Assembly (NCBI GenBank): GCA_034336665.1
Contig: CM067572.1
Span: 985,786 to 1,049,785, forward strand
Direction of reading: 5' to 3'
Length of the DNA: 64,000 bases
Source: Luscinia megarhynchos
Taxonomy: Eukaryota > Chordata > Aves > Passeriformes > Turdidae
Below the pieces are notes generated by a model. The model had not been told where the DNA came from and did not search any database. It saw nothing but the letters and a program-made list of their open reading frames with translations. Shown piece after piece: positions 13,921 through 25,500 of this stretch. The position numbers and the translations under genes were made by a program. Positions within the stretch are counted from its first letter, which is position 1. Every line of letters starts with the position of its first letter.

Positions 13921-15590
13921 GTAGGTCCCCGCAGCTCCGCCGTGCTCAGCTCGTGTTTCTGCGCTGCTGCGTTTGTTGTTCGCTGTCGGAAGGTGTTTTA
14001 AAGGTGGAGCAGAGGATGGCGAGCGAGCCCGTGCGGGATGCGGGAGCATCGCTGCGGGATCGCTGCTGCACCGCCAGCAAAGCCTGGCGCTCCAACAGAA
14101 CGCTGCTTTATTTTTAGAGTCTTTGGGGGATCCGGCTCTGCTCCGCTCGCTAAGGCAGTTCTGTAAAAATAGCAGCAAAACTTAAAGCTGGCGGAGCGAG
14201 GAGTAGAAATGTTGAAGTAGCAGCGAAGGTATGGCTGGAGGAGATCAGAAGTCACTTGCTCAGCACCTTGGCGCTGCAGGGTCCTGGCAGATCCCTCGCT
14301 CCTCGCCAGGGCACTGAGACCTGGCTGCACGAACGGGAACATCTCATTCTCTTCGGAGCCGAGGATTTTTTAAACCTTTGGAGTTACCTGAAGGTGCCTT
14401 TGGAGGAATTGCCTGGTGTCTGTGGAGGAATAACAGATACCCCGATGACTTTGGGGTTAAAACAGATGCACCAGTTGCTTTAAATTTAATCTAAAAATGG
14501 GAAAACTGGACAGGCGCAACTTTTTTTTTCCCTTTTTTTTCCCCCTGGCAATTCTTACGTGCTGTTTCCTAGGGAAATGGAAAAAGCCTTACAAATGCGT
14601 GTTCCAAAGGACAGAAAGCTCAGTGAGAAATTTTCCAGAGCAAATCATCGGTAGTAAGGAATTATTGCCAAATTTTTTTCAGTTTTTTGGGATTTTGTTT
14701 TGAAGTGAGGAGTAACTTTGGTCGGAATGCATTTATCCAGGAAGTAATCCTTAATGTGCGCTCCACTCTGCGCCTTGAAGCCTGCATGCGAGATTGAAGA
14801 AGGTTTAATTAAGCGTAATCAAACATTACAGGATTCCTGATTAAAAGGCATAGCTTTTGGTGACGTAGGAGGCACACTGCTTATTTGTGCTTGAAAACAA
14901 TACAATTCTGCAGCTCGCCAGCGATGTGTGCCTCGGTTCCTGAGTAACCATCGCCCTGTGTTTGTTCCCTGGCCAGTTTTCATTCCTGTTGCCCGGCGCG
15001 GTGTGTGTCACCAGCGAGGGCGGGGACAGGGACCCAGGGCCGGGCTGTGAGCTCCGGAATCCCTCCGGATTCCGGGATGGCACCGTGGGGAGCTGTGCCG
15101 GGGGAGGTGGGAGGTGACGCGAGGGAGGAGGACACACGCGCAGGGAATGGGAACGGGAGCGTGTAGGTTTGCTGGGAGGGGAAGTGGTGCAGCAGCGTCT
15201 GAAATGAGATGTGGGGGGATGCGTCTCATGCTGTGCGTGAGGGAGGCGCAGGAATCAGCGCTGTGGGATAGGATGAGCCCTTTCTTGCTTGTGGAGCATC
15301 CTGGCAGGGAGGAGGCGTGGGACCGTCCCCTTTTCCTGGCCACCCTGGGGACCGGCTGTGCGTGCCTGCCTGTCTCCGAGCCGCATGTGCGGGGAGATGG
15401 GACTGGGTTTGGGATTAATTAGCCCCAGTTTAGCTGTTCTCGTGCTTTACGTGCCTGAGGGCTGCCCGCAGTCACAGCCGGGGGAGGAGTTCTGTGCTGC
15501 CGGCTCGAAATCCTCTCCAGGGGTGATCTTGTTCGTGTCAACCATGAGCAATTAGAGAGATTAAGCGTCTTGTTTTCCTTGCTGCCCTAG
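13921..15590 (+). other. TIPARP: TIPARP intron 1
   Basis: A 1.67-kb intron running from the CpG island into the coding exon acceptor GCTGCCCTAG at 15581-15590. It contains poly-T around 14520-14545. I see no repeat element or other gene. Confidence 0.6.
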
Positions 15591-16549
15591 GTCGGTTCCT
15601 GGGAGGCTCCGGGCCGCGGGGGAGCCGAGTGTGCGATGGACGGCGAGCCCCAGGCTCCCTGCCCGGCCGTGGGGCGCTCTCCCCCCGAGCGCTTCCCTGC
15701 CCCGGCGAGGCTGCCCGAGAAGATCCCGCCCGTGAAGCCTTGCTTCAAGAAGAAGCAGCAGGTGCAGAAGAGGCTGGACTCTCAAACCCTGCGGGCTTTG
15801 AGGCCCATCTTCACCAGCCTGCTGGGAGCTGGCGCCTTGGACAGGGTCTTTGTGCCCCGAGGCCAGCGTGGTGGCCACGGTGATTTATGTGAACCTGCTG
15901 TGAAAAAGACTCTGGACCTCGGTACCTCTTGTCCCCAGACAGAAAATAATGTGACTGTGCTGATGCCAGCAGCTCCAGATGTGCAGGGGCAGCTGGCAGG
16001 AGCTCGTCCTTCCCCCGGGCATCCTGAGCAGGGTGTCCAGGCAGGGGAGCAGGGTTTCTCCCCAGAAACTCCTGCAGCTGCTGCTGATAGTGGTAATGAA
16101 TCATTCCGGGATCATCCTCTGCACCCAAGTGCCAGTGATGGTGCAGCTTGTCCTTTGTTCCCTGACAAGGTTCTGGAGAGCTGCACATCTGGCTTGCTGC
16201 AGGAGAACAGCTGTCCAATGCAATACAACTTGACCCTAAGCAATAAATTCAGCGCTGGAATATTTCAGGATAAAAGTGAAGAAGCTTCCCTGGACCTGGT
16301 GTTCGAGCTCCTGAACCAGCTGCAGTATCACACCCACCAGGAGGACGGGATTGAAATCTGTGTGGATTTTCTCCAGGGCACTTGTGTTTATGGCAGTGAT
16401 TGTCCCAAGCACCACACAGTGTTGCCCTACCACTGGCAGGTGAGGAGGACAGCAACCCAGAGGTGGCAAAGTGTGACCAACGATTCCCAGGAGCACCTGG
16501 AGAGGCTTTACTGCAACCCTGACAATGACAAGATCAAAGCCAAGTACCG
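15591..16549 (+). CDS. TIPARP: TIPARP exon 2 (5' UTR end, start codon, zinc finger)
   Basis: The acceptor is GCTGCCCTAG; the ATG at 15636 has G at -3 and +4, a strong context. Coding part 15636-16549 gives residues 1-304 plus two bases. It has the N-terminal disordered half, the EEASLDLVFELLNQLQYHTH block conserved with mammals, and the zinc finger EICVDFLQGTCVYGSDCPKH. The donor is CG|GTAGGT; reading on would stop at once (TAG). Confidence 0.95.
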
Positions 16550-19500
16550 GTAGGTGACTGAATTTACTCCCTTGCTGGGACGGGTGCAGAAAGATAACAG
16601 GATGTGCCTTTATTTTTTTTTCATGATACTTGTATCCACGTGTGTTATAAACCCTGTGATGATTTTTCCCCATTTATATCCAACAGGTTTAACTCAACAA
16701 AAAATTCTTGTACTCGTGTAAAACTGTAAGACAGCACTGAATGTGCTCTTTGAAGTTGGAGTGTGTGAAATAAGAAAACTTCAGCTCTGTAGGAATTCAG
16801 AGGCTGCTGTGGAATGCTGTGCTTGTTCCTGGCGTTCCTAATTAAGTCTTTTCTCTGCGTTGGACAAAGTGGCAGCATGAAAGAGCCTTGGCAGCGCTGG
16901 GGCCAGGAATGACAGAGCAGTTGCTCTGTGTCACTGTGAGCACAGTCTGCATCATTCCATCCCAAAAATCTCAACCAGAGCTGGGCAGACCTGGGGAAAT
17001 GTCCCTGGCAGTAAATGGGGGTGTTTCAGCTGATTCCCTGTCAGCAACCTGAGCCATCCCGGCAGAAATGATCATCTCCCCTGTTAAAGCAGTTATTGCA
17101 AGTTATTGTTCTCTCTGCACAGAGCTGTGTTTATTGACTCAGTTTCTAAAATTAGCCAACAGCTGTTGGGTTGATGTGGTCGTGTGACCCCTGTGGGCTC
17201 CTGCACCCCCAGAGCTAAAACTCCTTCAGCTTCCCTGCAGGTTCAGTTTGGAGCAGTGGGAACAGGGATGTTGGCAGGGTCCTGTTGATGCAGGGTGCAG
17301 CCTGGTTTGGTTTTTTCCTGGAGGAAGTGTGTGGTGCACATTGTGGCAGGGCAGATAAGAGAGGAGAAGTTTGCCAGGCTGGCACAGCTCCAGTTCAAAG
17401 GGACATTTCTGGAGTGAAGACTTCACACTGCCTTTGCCACCTGAATCCTTCGAGGTTCTGCTTGCTGCCTCTTTTTCCTTTCAGTTCCTGAAAAAACGTA
17501 CATCCCTGCTTTCTCAATATTTTATTTTCATTTATTAAGCTGAGATTTCTCATTTGGCACCAGAGACCAGATCTAGTGCTTGAAGTCAGTGTTTGTCTTT
17601 ACTTTCACTTGATTTGATGTTGGTTTAGACACTAAATTGAGCCTTTTTCATAGGCTCAAATTGGTTTGGGCTGGAAGGGACTTTAAAGATCACCCAGTGC
17701 CACCCCTGCCATGGCAGGGACACCTCCCACTGTCCCAGGGGCTCCAGCCCCAGTGCCCAGCCTGGCCTTGGGCACTGCCAGGGATCCAGGGGCAGCCACA
17801 GCTGCTCTGGGCACCTGTGCCAGGGCCTTTTTAGTGATGGCAACATCAGAATATGGATGCCCCTCACTGAAAATGAAAATAAAGCAGGATATGTAGTAGG
17901 GAACAACTGTATTTTATAGAATTGTCTTGAAGAAATATGCCAGTTGTTAAAACCTGAAAAATCTTCTATGTGCATAGCAGATACAATATGCTGTATTTTA
18001 GAACAGAGGAACTTGTGTTTCTCAAGTGTTAGAAATAATTTCTGAAAACAAACCAGCCCAGCCAGAGACAAACCATTCAATGATTTAACCTTGAGCTCAG
18101 TGCAAATGAGCAAATGGTTTCCTTTTAGAACTTGTGTCACCGAATCCATCACTGCACACGAGCTCTGTGTGCTGAAGGATGGACTTGGGAGTGATTAATG
18201 GTAAAGGACACAGAGCTTGGTCATGGCTGAGTCACCCCGGGCTGGGGAGCTGCTGTGCAGAGCCAAATTCCCTGGGAGGGTGAGGAGAGCAGCTGTGCTG
18301 CCCCTGGATCCCTGGCAGTGCCCAGGACCAGGCTGGACATTGGGGCTGGAGCAGCCTGGGACAGTGGAAGGTGTCCCAGGGATATTTAAGATCCCTTCCA
18401 ACCTTGGAAGAGCCTCTGGATAAGTGTCACTGAGACCTTTGGAGTGAAGCTCTAAGGCCAGAGCTTCTGATTTCAAACTTTGGGTCTGATCCTCCTTAGA
18501 ACTTTGACATGCCAAGGTTTTAAGCTGGGTTTTGAGGTGGGAGGTCAAAGTTTTGCTGTGCATCATCACCAGCTTCTTAAAGCAGCATCACCCGGTGTGT
18601 GATGATCACCTCATCACCTGGTGTGAGGAGCCTGCCAAGGTGTGGGGGTCCCTGTGCTGGGGCTGTGCCCTGCCAGCCCTGCACCCCTGGCTGCAGCATT
18701 CGAGCTAAAGCCATTAATCTCCGTGCTCAGACGGGTTTGCAGGCCTGTCTGCTCCCTGGAGCAGGGAAACGCCTGCTCAGCACTCTGCACGGCCAGCAAG
18801 GCTCTGCCTGTGCCCTGTGCCCCACTCGGGCTCTGCTGAGTGGGACTCTGCTCGTCTGGGCCCTCCCAGAAAGTGCTCAATTAGGGAATGAGCTCTGAAT
18901 TAGGGTGTTCTTCAAGGAGCTATTTATATAAACCTTCCTTCCTCTTCATTATTGGGATGAGTAATGCTTGGTAAGTTATTGAGGTGAGTCATGTGAAGCA
19001 CACGGAGTTGTTGCCTCTCACCTAAGGGAGTGTGATCTCAGAGGAGTGGCAAACCTTGTCTAGTTAGTTTGTAATGCAGCTCCTCCAGCTGCTTCTTGCA
19101 GTTTGGCCTCAAACTGAGTGTTTATCATAAATTACTCAGGTTTTTTGTGTTCTTGAGTCTGCCAAGTACATAAAGCCCCATACCAAGCTATCTAAACAAA
19201 CTGGGGAACATCAGCTTGAACAGGTTAAAGTACTAAGAAGCACTCAGTTTTCTTCAGAGATGTGAGGAGAGGCCCTGGAGAAGTTCCAGCTTGCAGCAGA
19301 GAGGGAAGCAGTGCCAAGTGCTGCTCTCCAGCAGGAGATGCCCACGTTGGGATATTTTTAAGATGCTCTTTGCTAGGGGGAAATACTTGGCTGAGGAGCT
19401 GAGCAGGTTTCCCCATACCTGTCCTATCATGAATACACTGCTTTTCAAAACAAGCAACAGCACTGGAGATTACAGGAGGATTTGTTTGAAACAACTCTGC

Positions 19501-22500
19501 AGTTCCTGACCCATCAGTGCCCCCTGCTTTGGCTGAAAATTCCACTTTCTCTTGGCAAAAAGGGCTCCCAGCTCACCTGACACAGCAGCTTCTTGCTCTT
19601 GCTTTGATTTCTTTCCTGTGTCTTTGTTTCTCTGTGATTTCTGTGAGTTTGGTGCAGTGGCTCCCAGCTGGAAGAGAGGCCAGGATGGGATGAGGGACAG
19701 GCTCTGCAGTGGGAGCTGCTCTCTGTGCACACCCTGGTGCTGGGGTGAAGCCACTAAATGACAAGAGGAAACTCAAGCTGTCCTGGGAGGCTCAGCTCGG
19801 ATATCAGCAGGAATTTCCCCTGGGAAGGGTGGCCAGGGCCTGCCCAGGGAGGTTTGGGGTGCCCATCCCTGGAGGTGTTTGGGGAATGGTTGGATGTGGC
19901 ACTCAGTGCTCTGGGCTGGGTGACAGGGTTGCACTCTGTGTTCTTGGAGGTCTTTTCCAGCCCAAGTGATTCCATTACACATCAACACAGAGTGTTCCAC
20001 TGCAGCTACCAGGGGGCATGTGAAGGGATGGGGAAGGAGAGGCACAGACACAGTGAAATGCACAGGAAACTGGTTTTCCTTCATTCCTCCGAGTGTGGGA
20101 TGGCTGCTCTGCTGCTGACAGAGTGTGCCTGGCCTGTTAAAAACCATACAGAGCATTTCAGGCATGGAGTCATGGAATCACAGAGTGCTTTGGCTTGGAA
20201 AAGGACCTTAAAGCCCAGCCAGTGCCACCCAGCCATGGCAGGGACATCTTCCACTGTCCCAGGGGCTCCAGGCCTGGCCTGGGACAGTTCAGGAGCAGCC
20301 ACAGCCTCTTGGGCAGCAGTTTTTGGGGGAGTTCTGCAGGTGCCTGGCCCGTCAAATAGTTAAATTTCAGCAGTTTTCTGTGTGATGCACAGTGTGTGAG
20401 ATAAGGCATGTGTCAGTGATAGCAGGGAGATGGGAAACCAGCTGAGAGTCCCTCTGCCTGGCTTGGGGGAGGTTCTTGGCTATACCCTCTGAGTGCCTGG
20501 GAGCTGCTTTTCATTCCTTTCCAGGAGGAATGCAAGAATAAAACTCCTGAAGTGATTTTGGAAGTGTTTGCCTTGTGCTGTGTGGGTTCCTTTTTTTGCA
20601 GCACCCGTTTCCATACAAAATGAAAGGAATTGGCTTGGAGCTGCACAGGAGCCAGGGAGCCCAGGGTGCTGCGAGGAGCCACAATCACTGCCATCCCTGC
20701 TCTGGTTTCCTGTCAATAAACAGATTGCACTTGGGGGAACAGCTGTCACCTGGCTGCAGGTCGAGGTCAGGCTGTTCCTGGCAATAAAATAAAGCAGCTC
20801 CTCCTGAAACAAAGATCAGGGGTTGCTCTCAGGAGCTGCTCCCAGCTAGGGCAGCAGGCACAGGGGGGCACAGAGGGGCTGTGACCATGATTGGCTCAGC
20901 AGGAACAGTGATTGGAAATCCTTCCCACAGGGGTACTTGGATTTGTTGAAATCAGGAGGGATTTGAGCTGAGTAATAATTGAGAATCTGTTTCTTGTAGT
21001 CACGTGTACAAAGGAGTGGTTTTGGGTTTGGTTTTTTTTTTTGAAGTTGGTTTTTGAAGGTGTGATGTGGAGCATTCATTTTTAGGAAAATGACAGGACA
21101 AGGAGGAATGAATTTAGAAGGCAGAGATAGGTGGGATATTGGAAAGTGACTTTAGGGTTCTCTGCATCCACTCAGAGCTGTGCTTGTGCTGCCCTGAAAC
21201 AGAAATAATTCAGGTTGGAAAGGACCCATAAAGATCATTGAGTCCCACACCCTGCCAGGAGCATCTTCTACCAATTTAATTAAACAAACATCTCCCAAAC
21301 ACATGCACATCCAGAGCACAGCAAGCCTGGGCTGGGACCCCCCAGGAAATGGGGAATAGGGAAACAGGGAATCCTTGGGAAAGAGGATTGTTCAACATCC
21401 TCATTGCTGTGGGGTTCTAGAACTTCCCTGAGCCCAGGACCTCGTGTTCAGGAGTGGCCAGGAGTGGGTTCTTGGGAAGAACAAACAACTCCTGGTACAA
21501 TCTCTTCTGCCTCCAGGACTTCCTGATCCAGAGCTGGGAGGTTACATCATTATTATTGTTATTATTATTGTTGTTATTTTCCCTGCCAGGCACTCATCTA
21601 AGCTCTATGTATTCACACACACAGACACGTATGGAACAGTGTCTGCAGTTGTTTCAGGTTTACAAGTTGTGAAAATTCCAGAAGGTTGCTTTTGCAAGCA
21701 CCCCACTCACCAGTTGTAAAGGCAGGGGAAAATAATCTTTCCAACCTTTATAAAATAAACACAGGGAAAGGCAGCAAAGTCACTACTTCTGGATTCTTTT
21801 GTCCCCTGAGGATGAGCCTTGAAGCTGAGAGGGAAATGTGTCTGTGGCATCTTTCCCCGGGGTGAGGTGTCACCTCCCACGGTCACCACAGAGAGCAGCA
21901 GCGTGACTTGAGGGGGCAAACTCTGAAACTGAAAAAGTCTGAAAAATCTGAAACTCCCGTGCTGGCCTGGCCTGATCCCCTCTCCTGGGTTTGAACTGAG
22001 GAATCACTGATGAGATGGGGGCTCAGGTGGGTTCTTGGTGCTCTTGCCCTGCTGCAGAGGCTCCCGAGTGCTGGCACACAGTGATGAGCATCCCTTGCAG
22101 TGTTCCCTGTTCCCTCCCCTGTGCCTTGCCATGGGAGCACCTCTGCCTCTAGTCTGAGCTCTGCTGTTGCTATTTCAGTGCCTGTGCTTCCAAATTAAAC
22201 TCTTGGTTGGGTGCCCAGCTCTGGCACAGGCTGAGCCCCCATCCCTGGGGTTTGACAGCCCTGGGCATGTGGCACTTGGGGACATGGGTCAGTGTGGCCT
22301 TGGCAGTGCTGGGGGAATGCTTGGACTCCATGGTCTGAGAGGGCTCCTGCAGTGTAACCCAACCTGTGATTTCTCTGATCTTTTGAAGCCAACATCCTCG
22401 ACGTGCCATTTTATTTCACACAAGTTCAAACAGCCAAAGCTGGGCTCATCTCTGGGACAGTCCTTCCCCTGCAGCCTCCACCAAGTGCACAAACAAGATG

Positions 22501-25500
22501 AGGTCTCTGTGCTCTGGTGTCTGCAGGAAGTGTCAGTGCCTGCCTGTGCTGCAGTCACCCCTGAGCTCAGGGTGGCTCTCCCAGCCCCAAACCTTGTGGT
22601 GCCTTTGGGGCTCTTTGGAGGGGCTGAGCTCCCCGGGGGCAGCGAGGAGCTGCTTGAGTCAGGAGCAGATCCCCAGTTTCGGGCTGGCAGGGCTGAGTGT
22701 GAGCCCTGCTGGCTGTCACAGCTGCTCTGCCAGAGCCTCTCTCATTTCCTGCTGCTCGCAGCGTTTCTGGTTTTCTGAGCCTGCTTGCGGTAACTCGGGG
22801 GGAGCTGCAAACCACACGTGCTTTCCGAGCACTTCAAAACACATCTCAAGCTCATCTCTTGGTGCATAACTCCAGAGGGGTTTGTCTTGCTGAAGGGAAG
22901 GAGCTCATGGGTTAGAGTTCTTCAGGAGGATGGAAGGAAGAGTGTAAATATCCTGATTTTGGCTGCACTCATCTGAAAAAATCCATCAGTGTTAGAACTT
23001 GCCAGTCGAGATCTGCTCAGTCCAGTGTCCTGGAAAGTTTATACCTTTCTGTTGTTTTCTTTTAGCACATTCAGGGAACAGAGAAAATGAAACTTGTTTG
23101 TGGGGTCACGTCCGGTGGAGTTTTATTTTGATTGCTGTTCTGCAGCACCAAATTTGGGCTGTGTGCCCTGTTCTTCTGAGAGTTCAACGTGCTCGTTCTC
23201 TCTGTGCAAATAGTTCCACTGAACTGCTTTATTTTATAAATAGAGACCTTTATTTGGTGGGGTTGGTGAGGAGAGATTCTTCAGAAATCTTTGTTCTCAC
23301 CAAGAGTCTCTGTGGGACCTTTAACAAGGTGCCAGGACAGGGGGAATGGCTTTGAGCTGCCAGAGGGCAGGGATGGGTGGGATTTGGGAAGGAATTACTC
23401 CCCGGCAGGGTGGGCAGGTGCTGGCACAGGTTCCTGGAGCAGCCCCTGGGGCCCTGGCAGTGTCCCAGGCCAGGCTGGGCGCTGGGGCTGGAGCAGCTGG
23501 GGCAGTGAGAGGTGGCCCTGCCATGGCAGGGTGGCACTGGGTGAGCTTCATCTCCCTGCCAGCCCAAACCGGTCTGAGATGCTACACCTCAGACAGCTGC
23601 TGGCTTTGAGTTTTGTGCCTGTGTGCTGAACACCACGGGTCTAACGGGATCCAAGGTGAGAGCTGTCTGTTCCTGCCATTGCCCCCAGGGGCCAGGAGTT
23701 CTGGGTGGATCTGAACCACATGAAGCTGTACGAGAGCGCCGAGTTCGACCAGATGCGGCGCCTGTCCACGGCCTCGTGCCCCAGCTCCAGCTCCAGCTGC
23801 TACACAGTGTGGAAATATTTCTGCAGGGACCACTTTGGCTGGAGAGAGTACTCTGAGGTATGGCCCCTCCCCAGCCCTGCACCCCAAACTCTGCCTGCAG
23901 CACTCACACACCTCCTGTGCAGCCCCTGCAGGCACTCAGGAGGGATGTGTGAGGATGAGAGCAACGCGGGGACAGCTCTGCTGTGGTTCTGGGTTCTGCT
24001 TCTGTGATCCTGTGCCTTGAATTTCCCTGGAAGCACCAGAGCCATGAGAGCTGCCCCACTGGGGAGCAAACCAGCTGGTGGCAGTGCCAGGGGAGCCCTT
24101 CTGGGGCAGGGTGGTTTTTGTGACAGTGGGACAAAACACTTCAGAGCAGCACCTCCATTTACCTGGGCAGTTTTAAATTGGTTTCCCTGTCCCCAGAGCT
24201 CTGCTGAGGCAGGACAGGCACTGCCAGAGCTGAGTGTGAGAACTGAAGAGATTTGGGCAGAAAAAGCAGAAATAACACACTGAAGGTGCTTGAGCTGCAG
24301 GGCCTGGGTTTGTGCAGTCTAGAACAGGAATGTGAATTTTGGAGTGTGTGGTTTCTCATGTGTGCATTTCTTCTCTGTTTCTCCCTTTCTCCCATTTTTC
24401 TCCTGTTTCTCCCCTGCTTTCCCCCCATTTTTCCCTGTTTTTCCCCCCATTTCTCCCCTGCTTTCCCCATTTCACCCTCATTTTCCCCTGTTTCTCCACC
24501 ATTTCTCCCATTCTTTCGCCCCCATTTTCCCCCTGCTTTCCCTCCCATTTTTCACTGTTTCTCCCTCATTTCTCCCCTGCTTCCCCCCATTTCCCCTTCG
24601 TTTCTCCCCCATTTTCCCCCCTCATTTCCCCCATTTCTCCCCTTCTTTCCCCCCCATTTTCCCGTTTTCCCCCATTTCTCCCCTGCTTTCCCCCCCATTT
24701 CTCCCTGTTTTCTCCCCCCATTTTCCCCCAATTTCTCTCCCCCATTTTCCCTGTTTTCTCCCCCCATTTTCCCCCTATTTCTCCTCTGCTTTCCCCTCAT
24801 TTTTCCCGTTTTCTCCCCCATTTCCCCCCCATTTCTCCCTGTTTTCTCCCCCATTTTTCCCCCATTTCTCCTCTGTTTTTCCCCCCATTTCTCCCCAATT
24901 TCTCCCCCATTTCCCCCCATTTCTCCTCTGTTTTTCCCCCCATTTCTCCTCTACTTTCCCCCCATTTCCCCCCATTTCTCCCTGTTTTCTCCCCCATTTC
25001 CCCCCATTTCCCCCCATTTCCCCGTTCCCCCCCAGCCGGTGGTGCGGCTGATGGAGGAGGCGAGCTGCCGCGGGCTGCGCGAGCTGCGCTTTGTCACCTG
25101 GCACAGCCAGCACATCCTCAACATCAGGGACGGCTTCCAGCAGAGCTCCTGCTTCCGCAGGGAGATCAAGAGACGGCCCCTGCTGCGCTCCTGCCTGCTG
25201 CTCACGCCCTTCCTGCAGTGGGTATCCCCAAACGCCCATTCCCCTCCCCCGTAGGCTGCAGCAGCAAAAATCCAAATTCCGGGGGTGCTGGCAGCTCCTT
25301 CCCAAAGTAACCCTTACCCCAGGGTGAATCAAACATCAGGTTTGCCAAATTCCAAATTTGCTAGATTTTCTTTTTTTGGGTGTGTCCCTGCCTTGGAAAG
25401 GAGGCACTGGGTGGGGTTTGAGCTCCTGCCAGCCCAAGCCGTGCCCTGCCGGTTTATTGGGAGCACTGGGTGTGCTCCCAGAGCCCTCAGCCCTCTGGGT

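Larger units (their letters stand above)
16550..23688 (+). other. TIPARP: TIPARP intron 2
   Basis: A 7.1-kb intron. It holds several CR1 tails (listed), an ATT trinucleotide patch around 21545-21580, and otherwise unique sequence. No exon-like segment with the right phase was recognised. The acceptor is TTGCCCCCAG at 23679-23688. Confidence 0.8.

Noticed and set aside
25211..25226. Alternative donor TGG|GTATCC for TIPARP exon 4
   Set aside because: It would add four bases and break the phase with exon 5. The CA|GTGGGT donor restores the conserved Q-T-L-G-G junction.
24253..25310. Pro/Ser/Phe-rich plus-strand frames of 239-333 codons
   Set aside because: They are translations of the pyrimidine-rich intronic array, overlapping the acceptor and exon 4 of TIPARP in other frames.
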